Shown: positions 20,438-33,222, counted from the stretch's first letter. The stretch is DNA of 64,000 nucleotides from Diatrype stigma (GCA_022225965.2 JAKJXP020000087.1:149513-213512); one strand, 5' to 3'. The notes: a model not told the origin generated them from the sequence alone. Program-made: numbers and translations.

Positions 20438-21863
20438 GCTACTTGACCTAGATAGGCAAACTTACTAGCGGTGAAATAAAGGGGAATAACGGGTTTCGTG
20501 CCTGGTTTGTTTAACTCTAGAATGATGGCTGGCATAAACGATGGATACTAGTTGACGACGGGAATTTGGAGGGATAACTAGGTGCAGCAAATGTCATAGC
20601 GATCTAGATATGTGAGAAAGCAAACGCATGGTATATGCCCTGAAAGAGCCTCAGAATTGCACAAACCCTGATTTAAACACCAGTGCAGGTTTCAGTGTCT
20701 AGCGTTGATTCACTTAACTCCCTAAGTAGTCAGCTCGACTAGAGGTATGTAGTAATTCCGTGGTCATAGGATCACAGTCCTTCGCTCGCTCGCTCACGAA
20801 GTCAACAGCGCTCGACTAGATTGGTTCCATCTCCTGGGCCCTTATGAGAGAAAGGGGGGAAGTGCCCACGATTCTGACACACTGCTGTCGGGTTGCTCCG
20901 GCATAGCCGTCTGTCGAAGATTATCATCCGATTTTATTCATCAGTCACGGCTAAGAAAAAACCATTTAGACCAGCCTCTGAAGGGTATCGAGATCATTCG
21001 AGTTGTAGGTATTCACCGTCCAAACACATGTCTAGTCGACATGTGACTGCCCACACGCCCTTTCTTCTCCCAATTACTCAAGGGGGGTGTTTACCTGAGC
21101 CACATAGGTTGGTCATGGTTGTATTCGCCTTGTCAAGACATGCTTGCTTGCCTATCTTTGATAGGTTGGTCAGAGCAGAAGTTATGGGAACGAATTGCCA
21201 CTGGAGCTGTTTTAAACCTGTAGGCCTGGCTGCCTTGATAATCCTGTCCTCCAAGACCTCATCAAGATCTGCATGCCTAACATGGGAATACTAACAGGAA
21301 GCAACCCTCTGTAGCCTTTGACTATACATTGATATATACCGGCGTTGCGAAACAAACCCCGAAAATCTGAAAAAAAAAAAAAAAAAACACAAAACCTCCA
21401 TACGCATATATGATCGTCATCATCATCGTCGTCGTCGTCTCGTGAGAGGAACATTTATATCCATGGCAGGCCCGTTGGCACGAACTTCAAGAGGCAATGC
21501 AACTACCATTGCCATAGCCACTGCCAAACAAACAAACTAACGCCGTAGCTCCTCCAATATACCTATTAATCCTGTCCCAATGGTTTCGTTGTATGCCGAA
21601 AGATAAGAGAGGAAAGACACAGCCTAGCATTGCAATCCTTCGATGGTATCAACAAAAAACAATGTAGTATGGGTATACAATTCCTCATGTTGCTCCTCCT
21701 GTCCCGGGTCGATCGATATGAAGACACGTGTTGTATGTGTCGCGTGTGCGTGTAGTGTGCGTGTGGCGTAGGTATCAGTGTGTGAATGCCGTATACGTTT
21801 ATCTCCCTTTATGGTGGCTACCCTTCGATCGAGGTCATCTGCACTGTGCAGATTTCCGGATCC
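20438..21863. other. convergent 3' intergenic region
   Basis: Lies between the ends of Slh1 (+) and the Rab-like GTPase (-). It holds an 18-A run at 21370-21387, a TCATCATCATCG-type trinucleotide tract near 21417-21440 and no supportable gene. Confidence 0.5.
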
Positions 21864-23040
21864 CTAGCAGCACCTACTCCTCTGCATCTTCCCGGAGGCT
21901 CCGTTTCGAAAGGCCTCCAGCTGCTGCCGCTGCTGCTGCTGCTGCGCCACACTATCACCATCGCCACCACCGTTCGCGCCATTCTCGATCGTGACGGACG
22001 GCGAGAAGCCGGGCGAGAACAGCCAGCTGCGGCGGTTGTCGCGGCCCAGGCGGAAGCTGCCCCGGGGGTTCACGCCGTCGAAGTAGTTGGTCGCCTCCCC
22101 GCCCTGCCCCTCGTAAGCCCCAGGGGTGCCTGGCGCTCCCGCGCCGGTGCCGGTGGCCGCCAGGATGGCCTGCTGCATCTTGCGGTTCTGCTCGACGAGC
22201 TTGCGCGTGACGACGCGGAAGACCTCCTCGACGCCCTCGCCGCTCTCGGCGCTGATCTCGTGGCAGGCGTCCCAGCCGGCCTCCTGCGCCCAGAACCCGC
22301 TGCTCCGCTTGCTACTCGGGCTGCGCGGCTCGTGCCCGCTCGACGTCGCCGTCGCTGTCGCCGTCGCGGTTGCTGTGGCGTTGTTTGCCGTCAGGGTCGT
22401 GCCTCCTATGCTCAGCTGGCTCGCGCCCGGCCCGCTCGGCGGCAGTCCGGAGAACCCCGCAGGTGATGCGGTCGGAGGTGGCGTGGAGCCCAGACCGGGC
22501 GCGAGGTTCTCGGCCACGTACGCGATGCACCGCTCGAAAGGCACCTCGCGGCGGGTGGGGTCGCGCGTGACGATGTCGGCCTTCGTGCCCACGACGTGGA
22601 GGATGATGTCGGAGGGCAGGTTCCGGCGCAGCTCGGTCAGCCAGATGCCCATCTCGGTGAAGGACTGGGCGTCGGTTATGCTGTAGCAGAGAATGCAAGC
22701 GTTGGCGCCGCGGTAGTAGAGTCTCGATATCGATCGGAACCGTTCTTGTCCGGCTGCGGGAAAATGGCAAAGACGTGGCGTGTGGTTAGCTAGCTATCTC
22801 TCTGTAGGGAATCGAGAATTGCAGAAGTAACCCGGGTATTTACTCACCTGTGTCCCATATCTGTAGTCGGACGACAGTATCGGTATCACTGTCGACCACC
22901 CGCTTGGTCAAGAAGCTCGCGCCGACCGTGGAGGTGACCTGCGCGGGATCAAAGGCGCCCTTGCAGTAACGCATCAGCAGCGACGTCTTGCCCACGCCCT
23001 GCGAGCCGAGCACGACGATCTTGGCCTCGAGAGAGGACAT
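21864..23040 (-). CDS. Rab-like small GTPase with long insert and C-terminal CC (two exons)
   Basis: Minus-strand exons 22848-23040 and 21864-22753 are joined in frame (GTGAGT donor, CCGCAG acceptor) to give 360 residues. This is far longer than the ~200 usual for Rab proteins. Seen: P-loop GSQGVGKT (12-19), switch I region TSTVGASF, DTAGQERF (63-70) and RSISRLYYRGANACILCY, all Rab-like. The G4 motif reads TKAD (121-124) where NKxD is canonical. A low-complexity insert of about 70 residues (roughly 145-215), with an Ala-Thr repeat, precedes the G5-like ISAESG. The C-terminus is glutamine-rich and ends in two cysteines, consistent with geranylgeranylation and membrane targeting. I chose the ATG at 23040 because it opens the conserved MSSLEAKIVVLG block. 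The exact Rab subfamily and the membrane it serves cannot be told from here. Confidence 0.85.
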
Positions 23041-24332
23041 GGTGAGCAAGAGGATGTGGAGGTGGAAGGTTTCCGGGTGGCTATGAGCGCCGAGCTCCGG
23101 GCTCCAAGGAGGGGAGTGTATTGAAATCCGCTTTCACCGACCGAGGTGGCAGAGAGTGTATCGGGTCTTACAGCTAGCGTCATACAACATGAGTGCGATA
23201 GTGTTCGAAATGATGAGATTCAGATTGAGATTGAGAATGAGGAAAAGGAAAAGGACGAGAAACGAGGAAGGTGGAGAGTGGAGGAGTGCAATGGGGGAGG
23301 TAGTAGCTATGTATGTAACTATGAGTCTGTATGTCCCTGGTGTTCGTGTCGTGATCACCTGAACAATACGTATGTAGTATATCTGTATGTAGTGTAGGTA
23401 GCATGTATTATGTGTGTATGTACATGTATGTATGCTTGTTTCCTGATACTATATACAGTACATCCGTACAACCGTACAGTCGCACCGATTGGCAGCAGCG
23501 TTGACAACTTGACGGTGCTAATGCAATAAGGGTTCTGAAGGCGCGCTAGCCAGCGAGTAAGCTGCCGCCATTGGTATTTAACGTTCCTTCGTACATGCTC
23601 CCCCATACAGTAGCCCGGATAACCCCGACTCGTCCAAGCAAATAAGATAAGGACAAGATATAACAACGTTGACGATCTTGAGAAAGCAGCAAGCACTATG
23701 TACGTATACAGACTTATGGCGGGGTGTGTCTACGCTCAGCTATGTTCGTCGGAGTGTTCGCTCCAAGAGCAGCGTGGGAATGGGCCAGTCAGCCTGTCAG
23801 GACGTCAACGGAGGGAGGGGCTAACGAGAAGTCCAAACGGATAGGATCGGCTCTCGCAGCTGACCATCGATTATATGTTAGCTACAAGCTACCTAGTGGG
23901 AATGACGTCTTGCAGGGATTATACACTAGATTACACTGGCTATATATAAGCTCAATGTCAGATATATCCAAGAATATCTCCCGATTTGTTCGATGGCTAC
24001 CGCTCATGTAGAAAGAAAGGCATGTATAATAGGGCGCTTGCCAGCTAGTAAGTGATAACATACACACCAAAAGAAGACGGGGGGCGTCAGCCGCAGCTGA
24101 CCTCGTGCCAAACAAAGACAGCCACAGCCCTCCTTCCCGCAAGGTACGTAGGTATGTGGGTAGATATATAACCAGGCTGCTCAAAGGTAGGTATCATTAC
24201 AAGGTACCTAGGTGGCTCGGGTGTTACGGGGGAGGTCATTTGGTCCTAACCAACGAGAGCTTGCGCCACCCTAGCACACACACATATGTACGTAGCAAAC
24301 AACCACTACCACCACCACCACCACCCAGGGTC
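23041..24332. other. intergenic DNA upstream of the Rab-like gene
   Basis: About 1.3 kb covering the Rab-like promoter and the 3' side of the lactate dehydrogenase gene. It has GTATGTA-rich tracts at 23310-23435 and a (CCA)n tract at about 24302-24327. No supportable gene. Confidence 0.5.
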
Positions 24333-26149
24333 CTACAGCTTCGCCTTCGGCTCCTTGAAAGCCGGCGTGGCCAGCGGGTCGTAGACCTGGCGGCCGAGGT
24401 GGTCGGCGGGGACGCCGGTGACGTGGGCGTCGAGGTGGCGGACGTCGACGAGGTCCGGGGTGAGCTGGGAGACGCGGGTGCAGCCGAGCAGGCGCATGTT
24501 CATCTCGAGCTCGTCGCGGAGCAGCTGCATGGCGCGCTCGACCCCCTCCTGGCCGTACGCCGACATGGCGTACAGGAACGGCCGGCCGATGCCGACCCCG
24601 CGCGCCCCAAGGCACAGCGCCTTGAGGATGTCGGTGCCGCGCCGCACGCCGCCGTCCACGAACACCTCGAACCTCCCGGACGGCCCGCTGCCGCTGCCGC
24701 TGTCGCCGTCGAGTCCGAACCCGCGCGCCCGCAGCGCCGGCATCGCCTCGGCCAGCACCTCGACCGCCGACGGCGCGAAGTCCAGCTGCCGCCCGCCGTG
24801 GTTCGACAGCACCACCCCCTGCACGCCGGCCTCGGCCGCGCGGAGCACGTCGTCGACGCGCTGCACGCCCTTCAGCACGATGGGCATCTTGGTGATGGAC
24901 TGGAACCACGGGATGTCCTTCCAGGACAGGCTGGGGTCGATGAAGGACGAGATGGCGCGGGCGGCGCCCTGCGAGTTGTCCGTCTCCTGCCCGGACTGGA
25001 CGTTGGTGCCTTGGTCCGTGAACTTGGACCGCATGTCCTTCTCGCGCCGGCCGAGCTGGGGCGCGTCCACCGTGATGAACAAGCCCTTGCAGCCCCGCTG
25101 CTCCGCGTGCTTCACGATGCGCTCCGTGATGGCCCGGTCCTGGTTGACGTACAGCTGCATCCACTGGACCTGGTCTCCCGCGGCCGCATCCATGATCTCG
25201 TCGAACGAGCAGGATGCCAGTGTCGGGATCATCTGTATCACGTTGTGCTTCCTCGAGGCCCTCGTGAGCACGACCTCGCCCTCGGGATGTCCCAGCTTGC
25301 CCAATGCCGTCGCCGTGACATAGAACGGCGCATCCACCTTGGTGCCGAGCATCGTGGTCGAGAAATCAATCTCTTTCACGTCAACCAATATCCTCGGCCG
25401 GAACCAGATCCTGTGGTACGCTTCGTGGTTTTCTCTGAGTGTCTACCTCGATGGTTAGCCCGACCCACCTACATGTAGGCCCTAATCAAACAGAGGCGAA
25501 CTAGACAGAGACACCGCCAGAACGTACAATCTCATCGTCGGCAGCACTAGAGTAGTAACCCCATGCGCCCCTCTTCATAGTCTTCTTAGCCACCGACTCG
25601 AAGTCCATCAGGTTGTAGCATTGCGTGAGGAGTGGCTTGTCTTTCACGCGCTGTTGTCTGCCTGCCTCCTCGGGGTCCTCCTCCTCCTCCACCCTGACGA
25701 CGGAGCTCATGTCGACGGGCCCCAGGTGTTTCGACTTGTCGAGGTACTTGTCGAGGGTATCTGGGGGGTGAATGGGGTCGAAAGCTTCTGTCGCATCTTT
25801 GCCCTACATTCTTCCATGTTAGCTTTTAGGTGCCGTGTCGGTCGGTGTCGTAGGCAGGGGAGCTCACCGCATACTTCAGGATGATCTTCATCCCTCCCGG
25901 GTGCTCTGGCAAACCTCGTTAACTGGGACATTCCATCATTCCGACCTCACATGAACAGGACAAAGCAAACCTGGTAAGAACTCGGTCACATCGTAGGCTT
26001 TTCCCTTCAAAGTCCATTAGCAAAAGCTGGGGAGAGCTGGTAAGAGCTGGCGAAAGCGGGAAAGGGAGAGGTCAGTCACGTACATGAACCACAACCCAGC
26101 AAGAGTTCTTGTCGTCGTGCTTGGACACTTCCACCCCTGAGAGAGCCAT
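24333..26149 (-). CDS. L-lactate dehydrogenase (cytochrome b2 type): cytochrome b5 plus FMN domain, five exons
   Basis: Minus-strand exons: 26084-26149, 25971-26004, 25868-25905, 25528-25803 and 24333-25442, all GT-AG, joined to 507 residues. Reaction in the family: oxidation of L-lactate (or a related 2-hydroxy acid) to the keto acid on FMN, with electrons passed through heme b5 to cytochrome c. Seen: an N-terminal cytochrome b5 domain with heme-ligand candidates His35 (EHPGG) and His58 (PIHPPD), then the FMN-dependent alpha-hydroxyacid dehydrogenase barrel. The barrel contains TLRENHEAYHRIWFRPR, QLYVNQD, DAPQLGRREKD and the catalytic SNHGGRQLD (His353), and ends with FVDGGVRRGTDILKAL and GIGRPFLYA. 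The protein starts directly with the b5 domain, so no mitochondrial presequence is visible, unlike yeast Cyb2. Substrate could be another 2-hydroxy acid. Family call is secure. Confidence 0.92.
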
Positions 26150-27443
26150 GATGCGGAATTGAGAGCTATAGCCTATTCTTGGCAATCGCGCAACAGATGG
26201 TTGGGTTCGGGCTGCTAGTAATGCAGTATAATGCAAAGAATAAAAAATACAAAATGAGGAAGGAAGAAGGGAAAGGGAAAGCCCAATTGGCTATCTAGTA
26301 CAGATATAGAACACACTATACCTGGCTACCTAGGTCTAAGTACCCAGGTTTATCTTCTATCTTCAACCATCGGCAGAGCTATCATCAACCGCCCAATCAA
26401 TGCCGTCGCGCAGCAGTCTTAGCGCATCCCGTCTCGAGACGATGGCGTCGGGGTCGGATGGCCGATCGCCTGGTCTCGTAGAGAGAACTCGAAAGTTGGG
26501 GTAGCTGGTGGAGATTCTGGTGGAGCTCTCTTCACTAACTCGCAGTCTCGGGCCAAAGGCCTGCGGGGAACTGGAGCCGGGGCAGCTGCCGGGGTCGCTC
26601 CTTTGGAAATGGCTGGGTTGTCATTCGCGGGACGGTGTCACACTGTCTTCTCTCACTAATTACACTATAAGGACAACTGGTATTGTACAGTGCCGGTGAT
26701 AACTAACTTATTGCCAGCGGCATCTCCGTTGCTGCGCTGATACCTCCAGGCTATATCCAGGTCGGTAGTGATTCTTGCTCGCTATCATTTTGACATAGGT
26801 CTATTACAGCATGGAATCCACCTAGTCTGAATTGCCTACATCGCAATGCTACATCATTCAGAATTGGAAATCAGTTATAATAGTGGTCTAACTAGTTTAG
26901 ATCACGTATATGAGTATAAGTGAGATACACTCCCAGATCCATGAATAAACCTAGGTATATCATGACATCAGATTGCCTTAACGATCAGAAGTAGTAATGT
27001 ATAAACTGTATAAACATTGTTATGCCGATGTTATTAAGGGACCAGTAAATAATGTCAGTAGAAAAGGTGCATGTCAAGTGAGGTAAGGTGCCGACCCCGC
27101 AAATATGGTGAGCTCCATCTCGAATCCTCCCGCCTATCCCGTCCCATTTTGCAGTATGCAGTTGTTATAAACCAAAACATGTGACAGATTCCCCATACTT
27201 CCAGTAGTCCCCATACTTGACGTGTACACATATCCGCTATAGTAAGAACAGCTATGGTGAAATAAACGTCTTTTGCGTGAAGTAGAAAAAGAATTCCTAT
27301 CATCCCATACCTACTACTTTCGTTATCCCAGCTTCGTTCGCCACGGCAACTTTCACATCACAGCCAGTCTAGTCAGTGCATACCAAAATAGGGGAGGCCC
27401 TTCTTCATTACAACCACCGAAACATCCAATATACATATACAAG
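26150..27443. other. divergent promoter region
   Basis: About 1.3 kb shared by the lactate dehydrogenase (-) and the DUF427 gene (+). It includes CTACCTAGGT near 26324-26333. No gene is supportable. Confidence 0.5.
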
Positions 27444-28052
27444 ATGCCCAAGGGCCACGTCAAAGCCACCGTGAACGGCACGACGGTCGCCGAGGCCGAC
27501 ACGTACGAGCTCGTCGAGGGCAACATATACTTCCCGCCGTCCGCCATCAAGGCCGAGTTCTTCGAAAAGACCGATCACCACACCAACTGCCCCTGGAAGG
27601 GGGACGCGAGTTACTACACCATCAAAGCGGGCGGTATGTGACCGGGGAAACCAACTTAAACCTCCTTGCTCCCTTTCCCCCCTTTCTTTCGCCTGCCCTC
27701 AGCTCTCTAGGTATTTCACCCCCTCCCTACTCCCGGGGCCATGTGGCCTGGAGCGGGAGTGGGTTGGATGAAATGCCATAAACAAGAGGAGCAAGATCGA
27801 TCAGCAGGTCTGGTAGGCTAATTGCGTGTTTGCGAGGTCATCTAGACGCCGTGCTCCAGAACGCAGCCTGGTATTACCCGGATACCAAGCAGGAGGCGCA
27901 GCATGTCAAGGATCACGTTGCGTTTGGTAAGTCATCACCCGAGCCGCCACACTGTTCACGTGGTATTTCTCGACGACAGCTTCATTGCAATGGTTTCTTA
28001 CCGGCATATAGACAAAACAAACGTCGTCATCTCGTTGACTGCTGTCGCGTAA
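27444..28052 (+). CDS. DUF427 domain protein (three exons)
   Basis: Exons 27444-27633, 27846-27926 and 28012-28052 join in frame to a 103-residue protein. Seen: MPKGHVKATVNGTTVAE, NIYFPPSAIKAEFFEKTD, CPWKGDASYYTI and AAWYYPDTKQEA, the signature of DUF427 (Pfam PF04248), a small beta-rich domain common in bacteria and fungi with no settled biochemical role. In the family the conserved Cys-Pro-Trp-Lys-Gly block probably marks the functional face; that is inference. The domain fills nearly the whole protein, ending with TNVVISLTAVA. The first intron is long (212 bp) and the second is 85 bp. Splice phases agree with the conserved sequence on both sides. Confidence 0.85.
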
Positions 28053-28306
28053 ATCTGTGACCAATAGCCGTTACCGTTACGTTCGCGATGGGCTGGTATC
28101 ATGGGGGGTTTTGGTCTTAACCATTGCTAGTGTATCCAAGGGACTGAATGGGTATTATCTATGCGTAAGTATACATGTACCAAAGCGAAAGCATGCCTGC
28201 CTATCTGCCTAGACCTAAATTGTAGGACTTAAATCCAACCGTGGTCTATTGTGCACCATGCGCGAAGATCAAGTTAAAAACAGGGGAATAAAATTATTTC
28301 AGGGAC

Positions 28307-30378
28307 TTAAAGAGAATCGGCCGTATTTTCCTTCTTGTTGCCTTCTCCACTGAGGTGGCTGACATGCGGGAGCGGCTGGTCTTCACCACAGAGTTCTTCG
28401 AGGGTCTTCCTCTTCGTCTCGGGTATCAGGAGGGTGGTAAAGCAACCAAGCAGCATGAAAAGAGCATAGATCTCCAACACATGGTCCATCCACGGATTCG
28501 GGTTGTCCTTGGTTGCCCCGCGGCTCTTGAGGGTTGAAATGGCACCTTGGCCAATGATAGAGCCGATCTTGCCACTGGCGGCCGAGATGCCGTGAGAAGT
28601 CGATCTGTACCGGGTCGGGAACACTTCGCCAGGGACAATGAATGTTGTCATCTACTACACGTTAGTGGTTTGTTCCCGAAATATAATTTCTACCCAGGCT
28701 GAAATCGAGAAAACGGAGACGTTGAACATACATTTGGTCCGAAGTTGAAAAAGAATTGAGCCAGGACATAGATGGCCAGAAGCCCGTTAGAGCTGATGTG
28801 GTTATATGCAAAACCCATAATGACGAAGAGGATGGTGAGGATGATGAAACCGCCCAGCTGGATGGGTTTTCGGCCGAGGGTGTCCAGCGTAGCAACAGAT
28901 ACCCAATAGCCGGGGACCGCGCCAGCAAGAACGATGATCATGTTCCCAATAGCCGTGTTGTACAGGACTTCGTAGGTGCTGGAAGCACCTTTGGTAGAGT
29001 AGCCGATAGTTTGCAGAATCACGGCGTTGTTCAGGGAAAGGCCGTAGACTAGGTAATACGTGTGTTAGCAAACATAAACGAAGATGTAACAAGGAAATAA
29101 AGAATAAGTGAAGCATTATCAAACGAGTCGAATCAACTTACAAGCAACATCCAGGCAGAACCAGGAACCAGCCGTACCCAGCAAGAGGAGGGCGTTCTTG
29201 CGGATGGAATAATGGCGGAAGAAGTCGTTCCAGCTAGCCTGAGGGACCTGAAGTTGCGTTTGAGCGTCCTGGCGGGCCTGGATACGCGCAATGTCATCCG
29301 GTTTGCCCTCGGACTTGCCGGACATGTAAGCCTCGACATCATCCGAAGCCTTCACGACGTCGCGGCCGACATCAAAGGTGTAGCGCTAATCATGTCCACG
29401 TTAGAACAACCCACACATCAGGTGGGGGGGGAGACTGCAGCTTACAGGGGTCTCCGGGATCGTCAAGCGGTAGTACAGCGCGATGGCGGCGGGGACGGCG
29501 CCGAAGCCGATGAGGGTTCTCCACATCTTGTCGACGGCGACGGCGCAGTAGCCGTCGCAGTCGGCGACGCCGGGCGAGGCGGACAGCTGCTCCTTGAAGC
29601 CGAGGGTGACGAAGAGCATGACGAAGGCGCAGACGAGCTGGCCGATGCCCTGCATGGCGAAGACGGCGCCCATCATGGCGCCGCGCCAGCGGGTGGTGGC
29701 GAACTCGGAGGTGATGATGCTGGAGAGGGGGTAGTCGCCGCCGATGCCGACGCCCATGAGCACGCGCCAGAAGATGATGAGGCCGACGACGTCGACCGAG
29801 GGCGAGCCGGAGCTGAGCGCCTGGCCGAGCGTCGCGAAGATGATGATGATCAGCTCGAGGCCGTACATCTTCTTCCGCCCGACCCGGTCGGCCAGGTAGC
29901 CGAACAGCAGCTGCCCCACCACCGTACCCGCCGAGGTCGACAGCTTGATCGCGTTGTCCGACGACGTCGGGAGCGTCCCCGTGCCGGGGAAGTACACGAT
30001 CCCCAGCATGACGTTCAGCAGGCTGACGGCGAAGATGTCGTACGAGTCCGTGAAGAAGCCCACGCCGGCGACGATGCAAGCACTATGTCCCATTCCCATT
30101 GTCAGTACCATGCTTATGTAGGTTTGCTCCATGCAGGCTTGCTCCATGCGCATGCAGTCACTTGTCGTTTTCAGGGGTCATATGCGTCGGACATACCGGA
30201 CGTGATACCATCCGAACGGAGCCTTGTCGATTTCAGCGAGAGCGAGACGGCGGCGCTCATTGGGGTCCTGCACGTGGAGGAAGTCGTTGTGAAAGTTGTG
30301 GTAGGCATTGTTGCCGCCGGACGTCTTCGAGATCTGGGCCTGGCCAGGAACCGGCGTAGTATGTGCTCCGGCCGACAT
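28307..30378 (-). CDS. high-affinity inorganic phosphate transporter, Pho84 type (MFS, five exons)
   Basis: Minus-strand exons: 30197-30378, 29446-30082, 29142-29385, 28732-29048 and 28307-28651, joined to 574 residues. Known role: plasma-membrane H+:phosphate symport (Pho84 in yeast, PHO-5 in Neurospora). Seen: VAGVGFFTDSYDIFAVSLL in the first membrane segment, the MFS loop GYLADRVGRKKMYG, MGVGIGGDYPLSSIITSE, the central cytosolic loop after RLTIPETP with RYTFDVGRDV, and the late FIVPGEVFPTRYRSTSHG and SAASGKIGSIIGQ blocks. Twelve hydrophobic segments are expected and the usual six-plus-six layout fits. Length is as in the family. The N-terminal NNAYHNFHNDFLHVQDPNER block supports the chosen start. 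Regulation by phosphate starvation is likely from family knowledge; a CACGTGGG motif lies about 1 kb upstream. Confidence 0.93.
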
Positions 30379-33222
30379 AGTAGCAGGAAGGGAGGCGGTT
30401 GTGTACGCTCGCGGGAAAGATACCAGCCAAGGAGGTAAGAGAAGGAACTCCTTGCTTATACCTTGAGAAAGCTACAAGAATAAGAAAAGCCGTGCAGCTC
30501 GGGTGGAAGGCAGGGTAGGGCTGTCGCCTCGAATAGTCGCTGACGGGGAAAGGGATGGGGGATTAAGTTTTGTGTCCCGCCCCGCCAAGGAGCGCGCGGA
30601 CTTATATAGGGTATCAGGGCCAATATAGGTTTCCAGGCATAGGAGAGCCAGGCGTATGTACAGGGAAGGAGAAAGGCAGGGGCACCAACTGCATCGGCGG
30701 GTGGGATGGAGCCTACGGGATCGACGAACGAGGTGCGCACCCGGTCGTGGGATCTGGCAGTCTGGCCCGAAGTCCTTGCATGCGTGTCCCTAGGTTGTCC
30801 CTAGGATAGATAGAACTATGAATGAAGTAGGTAGACGGAACCTGTAACTAAGCAGACGCTCTCCCTACCGGACTTCAAGCCCACTTACAGACTAAAACAG
30901 TGATATCGAGCTACGTCGGGCGGCGCTGCTCCACGCTGCAGACTTCAACCTAGCAATCCTGCTACAGGACTGGATGTGCAGGAAATCACGGCCGGTAACC
31001 GAATCGGATCAGTACAAAGAGTCAGCTTCTAGGTCTATTAGGCCGAGCCCGTATGTATCGGCCCACCCACGATATATTTACTGCTTGTAGACTACCTACA
31101 TAGGTAGGTATCTATCTGCCTTCATACATGTTGTAAACTTCAAGCATGAGACAGTGTCTAGCTACGTATGCGTAAACACCTAATCAGGTGCCTACAGCTA
31201 TTATACCCAGTAGGAGAGCTTATACAGAAGCCAACTCGGCATAAGGCAAAACTCTGAGCATGCCAGTGACAGCCAGTAGGTATGTAAGTACATACCCAGT
31301 ATTATTCTTCATCGAGTGGAAGGGGGAAGATACCTACATGTATGTAGCCACTCAAACATATTCAGCAGCGCCGTAGGGATGAATGTGGGAACTTCACACG
31401 TGGGTAGGTTGAGTGTACGTGAAATCGCTTCTAAGTAAGAACCTTACCCTCAGCTGTTATGGTATCGGACTATGTACCTACGTAACAACCATAGATGCTA
31501 CCACGAGCGGATAAGGGGCTGAATCGCATAGCATACCGCCGGACTCTCCCGGACTGAAACAATATTTCCTGGGCACTTATCATGCTGTCTCCCGTAACCA
31601 TGCCCATATACCTATGAGGACCGGCCGAAGCGGCGTAATTGCGATAGTGTAGCCAAACGTGGGTGATCGAGGCTGAAATTAGGGACGTCCACAACCCCTG
31701 TACACACCTGTAGTTAGAGTTACCGTGGGGATGAGAGACGACCGGGGGGAGGCCCACACGGCAAGCAGGGGGTTGCGGGGGACGAATTAGAGTTGATGAT
31801 CTTAGCACGTTGCTCAGATCCCGATGTCTGATTCGCTGGAATTTACGAAACGGGCATGTTCACGGGCAGCAACCGAAAGTCTTCCATCGCCCTAGCCAGG
31901 TAGCTACGTACCGACATACATGGATAGTAGATACATAGTAGTGTGGGGTTACTCTGGACGAAGTTAGGGGTGGATTGACAAGGATATTTTGCGTACACCA
32001 GGTCTGTTCCGGTAACATCTTTCTTCGAGTAGCGAGCAGGTTGGTGGTGAGAGCCTTAGAAAATATCTTCCTAGCCACATGCTACCTCCAAAGGTACGCA
32101 GACTATCGCGGAAAGCACAGGACATCCAAAACGTTGATACAGGACGGTCAACCTGTAAGTGTGTTATGTATGACAAGGAAATGCCCAGGCCGCGGCGCTC
32201 ACGGCACGTCTTGGTAAAAATGCTTGTCTTCATCAAGCTTCAGTCTTCCGTGTTGTACATATCTCTAACATTGAGTCAAATCCCACATGGGTTGATATTT
32301 TGGTCCCCCATTCACCGAAGCATCTTCGAATCCAGCTTCAGGGGCGTTTCTCACCTGACGTTAGGAGGTAGGTAGGTAGACCGAAGAAAAGCGAAGAAAG
32401 CGAAATCCAAACCAATCAAATGGGCAAGCTGAACCACGCTCCTTTCTAGCTCACCCAGGAGGCATTCCGAGCTACTAAGTGCTTAGCCCATCCTCGAGTT
32501 GCCCGTACTATGTACGTAAAAACGTGGAAGTTCTTAGGGCATTTTCTTTATCAGGCCTAGATGGCTAAGTAGGATCGGCTCAGCAAACTGCAGAAACATC
32601 CACCCATCAACAGCAGCTTCACATGCTGAGCTGACTCGGCAGACCAATTAGGACAGCATTTTCGCAGGGGCTTCCAGTAGCTTGGTGTCGAAAGAACGCT
32701 GCTACTCTGCTTTTGCTTCCGACCCTGTTCTAGACGGATTCCTGATTTTCCCTGGCACGTGGGCTATCACATCTACCATATGATTGACAAACATCGCCTC
32801 CACGTAGCAATAGAAAACGCCCTCCTGCTTAGGCCGTCTTGGAAGACTAGTAGTGAAAATGAGTTGCGGAGAAAGCCCAGAAAAGCCATCAGAGCAGCAC
32901 ACCACCTTTCGACAGGTCCCTCATCTGTTCTTGGCGGTACAGTTGTGTGTCTTTGGCGCATCTACATAGTAACAGCTAACCCAAGCCTTGACTCCGTCAA
33001 AAGGCCAGCCATTTCCATAAACAACCACCGACTCGTATGACTATCGTAGACGCCCGCTTCCAACCCGTTTTATTTCCGTACGAGATCTCTCGCCACATCC
33101 ACTAATTTACAGATCAGCAGTCCCGTTCCAGGTTTCCAGCACATCTCAAGGTATTGTCTCCGGGCGTTATGTCTCGCGTCTAGCAACTCAGTTCCAGCAA
33201 TGAGTGAACTTGCCCTTTTAGT
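30379..33222. other. intergenic DNA upstream of Pho84-type gene
   Basis: About 2.8 kb with no supportable gene. It has TACCTACATAGGTAGGTA motifs near 31091-31110 and 32368-32380, and two CACGTGGG octamers (31397 and 32756). Confidence 0.5.
31397..31404 (+). promoter_or_regulatory. candidate Pho4/NUC-1 E-box, CACGTGGG
   Basis: The octamer matches the high-affinity Pho4-type site known from yeast and the CACGTG site of Neurospora NUC-1. It lies about 1.02 kb upstream of the Pho84-type start. CACGTG hexamers also occur elsewhere in the window, and a second CACGTGGG is at 32756, so this could be chance. Confidence 0.25.

Noticed and set aside
24105..25478. 457-codon plus-strand frame opposite the lactate dehydrogenase
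   Set aside because: Shadow frame of a GC-rich exon; the minus strand encodes the clear FMN-dependent enzyme.
29212..30438. 408-codon plus-strand frame opposite the phosphate transporter
   Set aside because: Shadow of the GC-rich transporter exon; rich in Asp, Gly and Ala with no domain.
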